Assembly: GCA_963756185.1 (NCBI GenBank)
Contig: CAVWMS010000001.1
Coordinates: forward strand, 620,001 to 684,000
Direction: 5' to 3'
DNA: 64,000 nt
Source of the DNA: DATAXI01 sp963756185
GTDB taxonomy: Bacteria; Verrucomicrobiota; Verrucomicrobiia; Chthoniobacterales; Chthoniobacteraceae
The notes beneath the pieces were generated by a model. It made no database searches. It was not told the origin of the DNA and was given only the letters and a program-made list of their open reading frames with translations. Shown here one piece after another: positions 33,497 to 42,007 of the stretch; positions within the stretch are counted from its first letter, which is position 1, and every line of letters starts with the position of its first letter. The translations under genes were made by a program, and so were the position numbers.

Positions 33497-33744
33497 AACG
33501 CTAATGTTCCAAGGAAAGGGCCGCCGGGCAATCGGCCCATCCTCTGCGAAGCTCATCAGAGGAACCCTGAACACCTAATAATGATATTCCCCCGATGGAT
33601 GCGACACATGATGGAGCGCAAGATGGGGTTTGCGGTTTGCTCCGGGGTGGCTACAAGGTGAGCCGGACCAAAATCATTATGTGGGATGCGTTCATCTATC
33701 CATCGGATGCAGGGCGTGACGGCCCCATTTTCGCGACTTGCTAA

Positions 33745-34512
33745 ATGAACGCAATCGGCGGCGCCCAGCCTCTGGTCGAGATCGAAAACCTGACAAAGCG
33801 GTACGGGGATTTCGACGCGGTTTCGCAGATGACCTTGCGCGTGGGGACGGGGGAATTGTTCGCGCTGCTGGGCCCGAATGGAGCCGGCAAGACAACCACC
33901 ATCCGCATGCTCATGGGCATCCTCCAGCCCACCACCGGCTCGGCCCGCATCTCTGGGTTGGATTGCTTTGCCAACCGCGTCCAGGTGATGCGCCTGGTGG
34001 GTTACCTGCCGGACGAACCGATCTTTTACGATTACCTGCGCGGCGGCGAAATCATCCGGTTCATCGGGGAAATGCATGGCTTTTCACGGGAGGAAATTGC
34101 GGGCCGGACCGGCAGGCTCATCGAGCGGCTCGACCTCGCCGACGCGATCAACGAATTCGCGGTGAATTATTCCAAGGGGATGAAGAAGAAGCTGGCGCTG
34201 ATTTGCGCCATGCTGCACGACCCGCCGTTGCTCATCCTGGACGAGCCCACCAACGGGCTGGACCCGTTTGCGACGCGGACGCTGCACGAGATCATGCGCG
34301 AAAAAGTGGCCGCGGGCCGCACGGTGTTTTTCAGCACGCACCTGCTCGACCAGGCGGAAAAGCTTTGCAGCCGCATGGCGATCATTCACCGGGGCCGGCT
34401 GGCGGCCGCGGGAACGCTCGAGCAGCTGCGCGCCAATCTCCCGGCGCAAAGCTCGCTCGAGGAAGTCTTCTTCGCGCTCACCGGCGATATCGAGCATCCG
34501 GGGGCTTCGTAA
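33745..34512 (+). CDS. ABC transporter ATP-binding protein
   Basis: A 255-aa ABC ATPase of the drug/antibiotic-export type: Walker A GPNGAGKTT, signature YSKGMKKKLAL, Walker B LLILDEPTNGLD and H-loop FFSTHLLDQ. The C-terminal extension (ALTGDIEHPGAS) is typical of the CcmA/NatA-like subfamily pairing with an ABC-2 permease. The gene is directly followed, 2 bp later, by the permease. Confidence 0.95.
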   Translation: MNAIGGAQPLVEIENLTKRYGDFDAVSQMTLRVGTGELFALLGPNGAGKTTTIRMLMGILQPTTGSARISGLDCFANRVQVMRLVGYLPDEPIFYDYLRGGEIIRFIGEMHGFSREEIAGRTGRLIERLDLADAINEFAVNYSKGMKKKLALICAMLHDPPLLILDEPTNGLDPFATRTLHEIMREKVAAGRTVFFSTHLLDQAEKLCSRMAIIHRGRLAAAGTLEQLRANLPAQSSLEEVFFALTGDIEHPGAS

Positions 34513-34514
34513 CC

Positions 34515-37060
34515 ATGCAAGAGCCGCCCCGCGTTTCGTTTCCGACCGTTGCGAGGCTGATCGCGGGGCTCTACCTGCGGCGATTCGCCAATCGCCTGGC
34601 CGCCGGTTTGCGGCGCCGGCCGCGCGCCGGCAGGACCGGGACGGGACGCAAAAACGCCGTGGGCAATCCGCTGAGCCTCGCGGCGGTGGTGGCGGTCTTC
34701 ATTTTCAGCTCGGTCAGTATTTCCTCGGACGCCATGAAGACGCTCGCCTCCGAAATGGGACCGCCGCGCGATGCGTCGGGCCGAATCGAAATCCGGCTCG
34801 GAACCTACGAAAGGCTGCGCGATTACATCCATTACCCGCGGAACATGCAACGCAGCCTCTGGGCAATATTCTCGCGGGAGACCGATGCGGGAAACCAGGC
34901 GTCGAACACGGATTACATCCACGAGCTGATGCAATCCTACGATCAGCAAGGGCTGGCGGGTTTCACCCCGGTCGACGCGCCGCTGGGATTTTTTCCGCGG
35001 CTGCTCGCGTGGCAAAACACGGGGCAGCGGCCGCTGCTCATCGATGCCCTGGGGCTGGTGCTGCTGATCCTTGCCGGCGCCCGTCATTGCTGGACGCTGG
35101 GCAGCCGCAACCAGGACCTCGGGCAGATCGAGTGGAGCACCGAGTGGCTCTTTTGCCTGCCGGCCTCCAGCCGGTCGCTCTTCGGCGCGCAAATCCTCGG
35201 GCATGCGTTCATCGATCCCTTTTCATGGATCGGCACCATTCCGCTGCTGATGGTCGTCTATCTCTCCTCCGGCGCGGGCTGGGAGGTCGCGGTCGCGGCG
35301 GCGCTGGCAAATTCGATTTACCTGGGCGTCATCATGGCGTCGCTGCGCATCGCGAGCGAGACCTGGCTGCGCAAGCACCTGGCGCCGGTGCGCCTGAAAA
35401 ATCTCCAGGCGCTTTTCACCCTGGTGGGCATCGTGCTGCTCTTCATGCTCTTCGCGCTCGCGCGCAGCCAGGACGTGATGCAATGGGTGGTGCGCATTGC
35501 CGGCAGCGGCTCCCGGCTGTTGATCTGGAATCCGTTTTCACTTCCGGCCCTGGCTTTCTCCGTTTCCCCGGCCGCCCTCGCGGGGATCGAGGTCCTGTGC
35601 GGCGCCGCTATTTTCTTCGGGGCCATCGAGCTTTGCTCGTTCGTGGTGCGCGATGGGTTGGTGACCGCGCAGGCGGTTTACTCCGGTGGCCGCGGCACGG
35701 TGGCCGGGCCGGACTATTTGCCCGCGGGCATCATTGGCAAGGATTTGCGGCTGCTGCTGCGCGACCGCAATTTCTTCGTCCAGACGCTGGTCGCGCCGGG
35801 ATTGATCGTTTGCTTCCAGATCTTCTTCAACGTCGGCATGGCTCAGTCCATCGGCTCGAATTATCACGTACGCGTCCACGTTCGCGTTCGCGGTGGGGGC
35901 CTACGTATTGATCTCGACCGGCCTCAACGTTCTCGCGGTCGAGGGGAATTCGCTCTGGATGCTCTACGGGCTGCCGGTGGCGCTCCCCTCCATCATGCTG
36001 CGCAAGACGATCCTTTGGGCCGCGCTGGGCCTTTGTTACGCCATGGTCGTCCTCGCGGTGTGCGCGTGGCACATTCGCGTATTCAGCCCGTTCGATCTCA
36101 CCTACACCACCGTCTCGCTGGCGGGCGTCATCATTTATTCCTTTATCGCCTCGGGCATTGGAATGCTCGCGACCGATCCGCTCGAGGTCGAGGTCAGGCG
36201 CCGCATCCGGCCGGGAATGATCTACCTCTACATGATCCTGGCCAGCCTCTACGGCTACGCTCTCTATGCTCCCTCGACCTGGGCGCGCCTCGGCCAGATC
36301 GTCCTTTCTTCGCTGCTGGCATACGCGCTCTGGCAAAAGGTCCGCGACCGCTCGCCGTTTTTGCTCGATGCCGTCTCGATGCCGGCGCCGCGTGTCTCGC
36401 TGGCCGACGGGCTCATGGCTGCGTTGGGATTTTTTGCGCTCCAGGGTTTGCTGATGCTCCTTTTTGCGCGCATCCAGTCTGCCGGCAGACAGGAGCATCG
36501 TGCTCTCGTATGCCCTCGCCGGCGCGCTGGTCGTGAGCTGTACGCTGCTCATGTTCTGGCGCGCGCACGTGGTGGGAGTCTTCGAAGCCATCGGCCTGGC
36601 CATGCCTGCCGATGGGCGCTGGCTGCGGGCCATTCTGCTCGGCGTGGCGCTGGGGTTGGGCGCGGGCGTGTTTGCGTTCTTTTATTTGCTCGCCATCCAG
36701 CATATCCCCGGCATCGAGCGCTATCGCCAGCAGGCGGAGGAAATGACAATGGTCAGACGCGGGTGGCTCGTCTTTCTGGCGGTCATCGCCGCGCCGCTCT
36801 TCGAGGAGTTTATCTTTCGCGGGCTGGTCTTTCGCGGCATGCGCCGGTCGCTTCCCGCGCGGTGGTCGATAGCCGGCAGCGCGGCCGTATTCGCCATCTG
36901 CCATCCGCTCATATCGGTGGCGCCGGTATTTGTCATGGCAGCCATCGCGGCGCTGGGGTTCGAGATCACCGGCTGGATCGTGACACCCATTTGCGCCCAC
37001 ATGGTCTACAACGGGCTGGTGCTCCTCGCGGGGTTGCTGCAGCACGGCGGGCGAATGTGA
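34515..37060 (+). CDS. ABC-2-type permease fused to a CPBP intramembrane protease-like domain (two frameshifts)
   Basis: Start MQEPPRVSFPTVARLIAGLY at 34515. The first part is an ABC-2 permease with several membrane segments (e.g. LSLAAVVAVFIFSSVSI, GLVLLILAGARH, AGIEVLCGAAIFFGAIELCS). Near 35868 one extra base breaks the frame (CAC-G-TAC); the continuation holds YASTFAFAVGAYVLI and more TM helices. A second extra base near 36478 leads into a CPBP (CAAX-type) domain with EEFIFRGLVFRG, FAICHP and HMVYN, the EExxxR/FxxxH/HxxxN motifs of intramembrane glutamic proteases. After correction one continuous protein spans both. Export plus membrane proteolysis could mean processing of a lantibiotic-like substrate; that is inference. 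Confidence 0.78.
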
Positions 37061-37063
37061 GCG

Positions 37064-37102
37064 AAAATCCGCAATCCGAAATCCGAAATCCGAAATTTGA
37101 AA
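37064..37102. repeat. Short tandem array (7-8-bp unit, AATCCGA type)
   Basis: The intergenic stretch contains consecutive GAAATCC-type units (37064-37102) ending in GAAATTTGAAAG, AT-rich against GC-rich neighbours. Similar TTCGAATTT-type arrays occur at 58290, 58398 and 61684. Confidence 0.6.
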
Positions 37103-37158
37103 GGAATGGCAGGATTGGCGTTCGGCGGTTTTGCCGTTACGGTTTCGGGTTCGCTGCC

Positions 37159-37782
37159 ATGAAAATGCGCGTCTGGATTGCCTTTGTTTTCCTTGCCGGG
37201 ACTGCCGGATTGCGGGGTCAGGATAGCCTGCCCCGCAAATCGCCCGGCGAGCCGATGGACTTCGAGCCAAAGCAGATGCTTGAAGGTCCCGGCGCTTCGC
37301 CGGCCCCGGTGGTCACCGTCCCGCCGATCTCCCTCGATGATCGTGTTCAGTTGATCGAGATGGCGCTCGCCGTGGCGCAAAAGCGTTCAAGCGAAAGCGA
37401 GGATCTCTTCAAGGACGGCATCCTCGCGAAGGTCGAGGTCGAGGAGCGGGCGCTCCGCGTGGTCGAGCTCACCAGGCAACTGGACGATGCGAAGCTGGCC
37501 CTGGCCCAGGCGCAGGCCGATGCGGTGAAGAAGTCCTTCGACGCGCACCAGGCCTCCCAGGCCGACCTCGATGCCGCCAACGCGGCATTGAATACCGCCC
37601 AACAAACCGCGGTCGCAGCCACCGCCCAATGGAACCAGGCCCAACTCAATGCCGCCACCCTGGACGTGCAGCGAAAGCGAAAGCTCTACTACGAAGGGGT
37701 CGCCACCAGGCGTGAACTCGAAATGGCCGAGGAACGCCTTACATTGCTCACCGGCGCCACCGCCGCATCCCCGTCTCCCTGA
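37159..37782 (+). CDS. Secreted coiled-coil protein (207 aa)
   Basis: Signal peptide MKMRVWIAFVFLAGTAGLRG precedes a proline-rich stretch and a long helical coiled-coil (residues about 60-190) built of VELTRQLDDAKLALAQAQAD and related heptads, with an Ala/Gln-rich zipper. It resembles TolC or HlyD-like periplasmic helices but has no beta-barrel or lipoyl domain. Following the ABC/CPBP gene by 99 bp, it may act in the same export system; that is position-based inference. Confidence 0.7.
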   Translation: MKMRVWIAFVFLAGTAGLRGQDSLPRKSPGEPMDFEPKQMLEGPGASPAPVVTVPPISLDDRVQLIEMALAVAQKRSSESEDLFKDGILAKVEVEERALRVVELTRQLDDAKLALAQAQADAVKKSFDAHQASQADLDAANAALNTAQQTAVAATAQWNQAQLNAATLDVQRKRKLYYEGVATRRELEMAEERLTLLTGATAASPSP

Positions 37783-37785
37783 GCC

Positions 37786-37806
37786 GGGCGCGCATTCGCG
37801 GCGCCC
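37786..37806. terminator. Hairpin between convergent genes
   Basis: GGGCGC (37786-37791) and GCGCCC (37801-37806) form a 6-bp stem with a 9-nt loop in the 31-bp gap between two convergent genes. No T-run, so a weak terminator call. Confidence 0.35.
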
Positions 37807-37813
37807 CGCAATC

Positions 37814-38347
37814 TCAGACCGACAGCTTCGCGTAAACGCCGATCAACCGGTACCGGCACGCCCAATGCGAGTGGTAATCGCTGGCAAACCCGTTCTCAGT
37901 ACGGAATTCCACGTGCCCGGCGCCGGCGTTCCCGCCTTTGTACACCAGCAGGGCGCCAACCGGCGCGCGATAGGGGTCGTGGATGGAAAGCCGGACGAAC
38001 CCGAACCTGCTCGTCAGTTCCGAGCCGGCCTCGCAGGCGTAATTGGTCGAGGGACGGCTGGCGATGGCGCCAGCCTCGAGCAGCGCGTTCTTCACAAATT
38101 GCCAGCAGCGCGCGTGGGAGTGGGGAAAAGCGTGCGAATCGGCAATGCGAGCTGCTTTTACCAAATGCGGATCAATTCTAGGATCACGCTGCGCACGAGG
38201 CGCTTCTGGAACAACGAGCATCCCGCTCTCGGTGGGGAAATAGGAGTACGAGTAATCGCTGTAATAATAATACTGGGCCGAGGCGTGCCCGGGCAGGGCC
38301 AGGAAGGCCGCAACAGCGAGAAGAAAAAGGGCTTTTTTGCAGAACAT
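37814..38347 (-). CDS. Secreted CHAP-like (peptidoglycan hydrolase-type) protein
   Basis: A 177-aa protein starting MFCKKALFLLAVAAFLALPG with a clear signal peptide. The mature part contains ARCWQFVKNALLEAGAI (Cys), PVGALLVYKGGNAGAGHVEF (His) in the order expected for CHAP/NlpC-like cysteine peptidases. The Asn/Glu third residue is not certain. Probably cell-wall-acting or a variant of unknown activity. A longer frame from 38377 is rejected because the signal peptide starts here. Confidence 0.65.
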   Translation of the reverse strand: MFCKKALFLLAVAAFLALPGHASAQYYYYSDYSYSYFPTESGMLVVPEAPRAQRDPRIDPHLVKAARIADSHAFPHSHARCWQFVKNALLEAGAIASRPSTNYACEAGSELTSRFGFVRLSIHDPYRAPVGALLVYKGGNAGAGHVEFRTENGFASDYHSHWACRYRLIGVYAKLSV

Positions 38348-38531
38348 GGAATATATGAAAAGCCCGGGACGTGCCACCCCACTCTGCGGGAACTACCTAG
38401 GAATCCTTTGCACGCGGCGACCCCGGGGCAGCCGAATCCTTTTTGATGACCCGTTGGAAGCATTTCCGTCCGCGGCGGCAGAGGAGGCGAGGGGACAATC
38501 GTCGCGGCATTCGAATCACCGGAGCGCAACG

Positions 38532-38972
38532 ATGACTGACAAAATGATTGTGCTCGCCGACCTGGGGCGCGTGAAGGCCTACCGTCTCAGCTACGAAACC
38601 GGCGAAAAGCCGCGGATCGAAATGGTTTACGACTGCGAATTCCCGGATGCGCACGGACGCCTGCTGGACAAGCTGACCGACCAGGCCGGGCGTTTCACTG
38701 ACAGCGGCACCTCCGGGACCTCGACGCGTGAAAATCACAATCTCCGGGACGAGATCGAGCGGCGGCTCGTCCGGCTGGTGGCCCAGACGGTCAACGACCT
38801 GGCGCGCAACCAGCGCTATTGGTTCCTCGCCGCCACACAGGAGATCAACGCGCGCATCCTCGATCTATTGCCGGCGTCTGCCCGGGCGACGCTGCTCAGG
38901 AATGTCGTTGCCGACCTCGTAAAGATCCCCAAACAGCAAGTCATGGAGTACTTCCTCGTTTCGGCTTCATAG
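38532..38972 (+). CDS. Host-attachment-family protein (PF10116-like)
   Basis: A 146-aa protein: MIVLADLGRVKAYRLSYETG begins like AtsE-type host-attachment proteins, followed by a disordered Gly/Ser/Thr region (TDSGTSGTSTRENHN) and a helix LVRLVAQTVNDLARNQRYWF, then LLPASARATLLRNVVADLVK. This family is nuclease/release-factor-like in fold but its role in free-living bacteria is unclear. The start at 38532 is preferred because the conserved N-terminal strand begins there. Confidence 0.75.
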   Translation: MTDKMIVLADLGRVKAYRLSYETGEKPRIEMVYDCEFPDAHGRLLDKLTDQAGRFTDSGTSGTSTRENHNLRDEIERRLVRLVAQTVNDLARNQRYWFLAATQEINARILDLLPASARATLLRNVVADLVKIPKQQVMEYFLVSAS

Positions 38973-39133
38973 GGGAGGGGATCAGCTTAATACCCTGTCG
39001 TAGACTAGGCGCAAGCGAGCATCTGCCGCTGGCCGCATCAGCAAAAAAAGCTTGCACCGCGCGCCTGTTGCAAAGACAAAATCCTTCACGATCAGGCGTT
39101 CCATTAGATCGAATCGAAGGAGGACTCCATTCC

Positions 39134-41977
39134 ATGATCGAACTACTCGAAGCGCGCATCGCGCCCTCGGCCGTCACGTTAGTCAGCCCCACCCAAGCCT
39201 CGTTCACGGACGCGGATGGGGCGAAGGTCCTGGTGACCTTCACCAAGCCGATCCTCACGTCGGGAAATCTCGCCTCGGTGCTCGTCACAGCCACCTCGGG
39301 CGCCGGCAATCAGCTCCAGGAGATCAATCTGGTCGCCGCGACCGCCCCCTCCGGCATCGGGGTGACCGTTACGGTCATGCATCCGGGCACGGCGGGCAAT
39401 TTCACGTCGGTGGGTTCCATTGATGCGACCGGACTGGATGTTGGAAAAATCTCGATCCAGGGCGACCTCGGCAGCATCCAGGCTGGAAGCAACGGCGCCT
39501 CCAATATCGCCATCCAGTCGCTCAGCGTTCACTCGTTAGCCCTGTTCGGCACGGCGACTCAGGGGGGCGGCGCAACGCTCGAAAGCAACATCGCCGGTCA
39601 ACTCGGGAGTCTCAAAATCGCCACCGACATGACCAATCAGTCCGAAATCTTTTTGAATGGCACAACGGAGTCCAACGATATTCTCGGCTCGGTCTTTATC
39701 GGCGGTGATCTAATCGGCGGGTCGGTCGTAAGTGATGGCTCCATCGGCGCGGTCACCATCGGCTCGATTTCCGAAATCTCCGCCATCATCGCCGGCGCCG
39801 GGAACATCGGCGCCGTGACCATCTTGCACAACGTCAACGGGGAGGGGCAAATCCTCAGCAACTCCGGCAGCATCGCGTCGGTCAATATTCACGGTTCCCT
39901 TGACAATGGAGCCAACATCGAGGCAGAGATCAATATCGGGCCGGTCACCATCGGCGGCGACGTGATCGATTCCTACATCCACACCCAGACGGGAGCGATC
40001 GGCACGGTAAAAATCGGCGGCGAATTCGTTGCCACACCCCTGAGCGGCGGCGTGGAAGTCCAGGCGGCGACGAGCGTCGGCCCGGTTACCATCGGCGGCG
40101 ACATTTATAACGGTACGGTGAAAGGCCTCAACGGTGCCATCGCATCGCTCACCGTCGGCGGAACAATCGATTCGACTTCGACCGTGATGGCGAAGCAAAT
40201 CGGCCCGGTCTCGGTCGGTGGCAACGTCCAGGGCGACAGCCAGATCACCGCCACCTCCGGCGGCATCGCTTTGCTGAAGATCGGCGGGGATTTGCAGAAT
40301 ACCGCCTCGGTCCAATCCAATGCCGCGCTCGGGCCCGTGTTCGTGGGCGGCACGATCGACAGCGGCGCCTCCATTTCAACTCCGGGCACCATCGCCAGCC
40401 TCCTCGCCGGCGGCATCATTGATTCCTCGGTGATGGCCGGCTCCTCCATTGGCCCCGTCTCGATCAAGGGCCCGTTGAACGACGGCACGCTGACCGGCAC
40501 GGTCATCGGCGCGGTTTCCATCGGCGATTCCCTCTATTCCGACTCGACGATCCATGCGACCAGCGGCGGCATCGCATCGCTGGTCGTCGGCGGATCCATC
40601 ATCGGCACCAGCACGGTGACTGCCGCGTCGATGGGCAACCTGACCGTCGCCGGAGCGATCAGCGAAGGCAGCCAGGTGACAGTCTCCGGAAATCTCGGCC
40701 CGGTGAAAATCGCCGGCGGCCTCATGGAAAGCGGCAAGGTCTCTGGCGCCGCGATTGTCTCGGTGACCGTTCCCGAGCTTCTCACCTCGGGCCAAGTCCA
40801 GGCGACATCCATCAAGACGCTCACGGTCACCGGCGAACTCTCCCAAAACGGCGAAATTGACGTAAGCGGCGCTGTGGGGACGGCCATGATCGGTGGATCC
40901 CTCAACCAGGGCGGCGAATTCCTGGCGGGGTCCGTCACCACGCTCACCGTGGACGGCAATCTCGGATCGGGCGGCGCCCTCGACGTGAGCGGAACCGCGG
41001 GCAAGGTCGCCGTCCTCGGCGCCATGGAACAGGGAGGGATCATCAGCGGCGGCGCTTGCGGCTCCCTCCTCGTCCGCGGTGTCATGGACTCCGGAGCATC
41101 CATTGCGCTAGTGACCGCGACCTCGATTTCGATGGGCTCATCGATCGATGGCGGCAGCATCTCCACGAGCGGTAATCTCGGATCGCTCACTGTAAGCAAG
41201 GGCGTCCTCAATGGCGGCGGCATCGAGAGTTCCGGCGACATCACCTCCGTCAAGATCGGCGGCGCCCTCGATGACTTCTCGGTCATCGGCGCCACGGAAA
41301 GTATTGGGGCCGTAACGATTGGAGGGCAGATGGCGTTCGAGAGCTTGATCTTCACCACCATGGGCTCGATTGGGACAGTAAAGATCGCGGGCAGCTTCTA
41401 TAATAGCACGATCGATTCGCAACTCGGCATCACCAGCGTCACCATCGGCGGAGAGGTCAACTACGGATCGACGCTCGAAAGCATCAAGGGCTCCATCGGC
41501 TCGGTCGCCATCGGCGGATCGCTGATCGACTCGACCATCTCGAGCTTCACCGGGTTTTACGAGAGTCTCAACGGCACGACGTTCACCGGCTCCGGAGGCG
41601 GCATCACCATCGGCGGCAACGTGCTCGAATCAACCATCGTCGCCGGGATCACCGGCACTCCATCCTTCGTCGCCATCAGCAGCGTCACCGTCAAGGGCGA
41701 CTGGCAGGCCAGCAGCCTCAGCGCCGGCTGCTCGCAATCCGGCGACGGCTACGGCAATGCCGACAATACGCTGGTGCCCGCTACGTCGAACATCGGCCTC
41801 ATCTCGATTGGAGGAATCGTGGCCGGAACCCCCGGCTTAGGCGATCATTTCGGCTTCGACGCGAAATCGATCAACACCTTCCTGATCGGCGGCAATGCGA
41901 TTACCCTGCCAACCGCCCCCGGCGAGGTCGCCCTCTCGCCCGCCACCGGCGACGTGGACATCGTCCTGATTGCATAG
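39134..41977 (+). CDS. Giant beta-helix surface protein with LEARIAPS N-terminus (947 aa)
   Basis: SD AAGGAGG precedes ATG 39134. The start MIELLEARIAPSAVTL matches the LEPR/LEARIAPS N-terminal motif seen on large extracellular proteins of Verrucomicrobia and Planctomycetes. The rest is dozens of ~20-aa repeats of the type GSIGxVTIGGDL, e.g. IGPVTIGGDV, IGAVTIGGQM, GSLTVSKGVLNGG, forming a right-handed parallel beta-helix of Gly/Ile/Val/Thr. Such helices are adhesins or surface enzymes; no catalytic motif is visible. It is convergent with the DUF4062-TPR gene, their 3' ends 30 bp apart. Confidence 0.82.
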   Translation: MIELLEARIAPSAVTLVSPTQASFTDADGAKVLVTFTKPILTSGNLASVLVTATSGAGNQLQEINLVAATAPSGIGVTVTVMHPGTAGNFTSVGSIDATGLDVGKISIQGDLGSIQAGSNGASNIAIQSLSVHSLALFGTATQGGGATLESNIAGQLGSLKIATDMTNQSEIFLNGTTESNDILGSVFIGGDLIGGSVVSDGSIGAVTIGSISEISAIIAGAGNIGAVTILHNVNGEGQILSNSGSIASVNIHGSLDNGANIEAEINIGPVTIGGDVIDSYIHTQTGAIGTVKIGGEFVATPLSGGVEVQAATSVGPVTIGGDIYNGTVKGLNGAIASLTVGGTIDSTSTVMAKQIGPVSVGGNVQGDSQITATSGGIALLKIGGDLQNTASVQSNAALGPVFVGGTIDSGASISTPGTIASLLAGGIIDSSVMAGSSIGPVSIKGPLNDGTLTGTVIGAVSIGDSLYSDSTIHATSGGIASLVVGGSIIGTSTVTAASMGNLTVAGAISEGSQVTVSGNLGPVKIAGGLMESGKVSGAAIVSVTVPELLTSGQVQATSIKTLTVTGELSQNGEIDVSGAVGTAMIGGSLNQGGEFLAGSVTTLTVDGNLGSGGALDVSGTAGKVAVLGAMEQGGIISGGACGSLLVRGVMDSGASIALVTATSISMGSSIDGGSISTSGNLGSLTVSKGVLNGGGIESSGDITSVKIGGALDDFSVIGATESIGAVTIGGQMAFESLIFTTMGSIGTVKIAGSFYNSTIDSQLGITSVTIGGEVNYGSTLESIKGSIGSVAIGGSLIDSTISSFTGFYESLNGTTFTGSGGGITIGGNVLESTIVAGITGTPSFVAISSVTVKGDWQASSLSAGCSQSGDGYGNADNTLVPATSNIGLISIGGIVAGTPGLGDHFGFDAKSINTFLIGGNAITLPTAPGEVALSPATGDVDIVLIA

Positions 41978-42007
41978 GGAAATGTCCCGAAAGGCGCCGT
42001 ATCCGGA

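Noticed and set aside
34268..35911. Second plus-strand frame overlapping the ABC ATPase and permease
   Set aside because: Composition is Arg/Ala-rich with no motif; the real permease frame carries TM helices and continuity with the ATPase gene.
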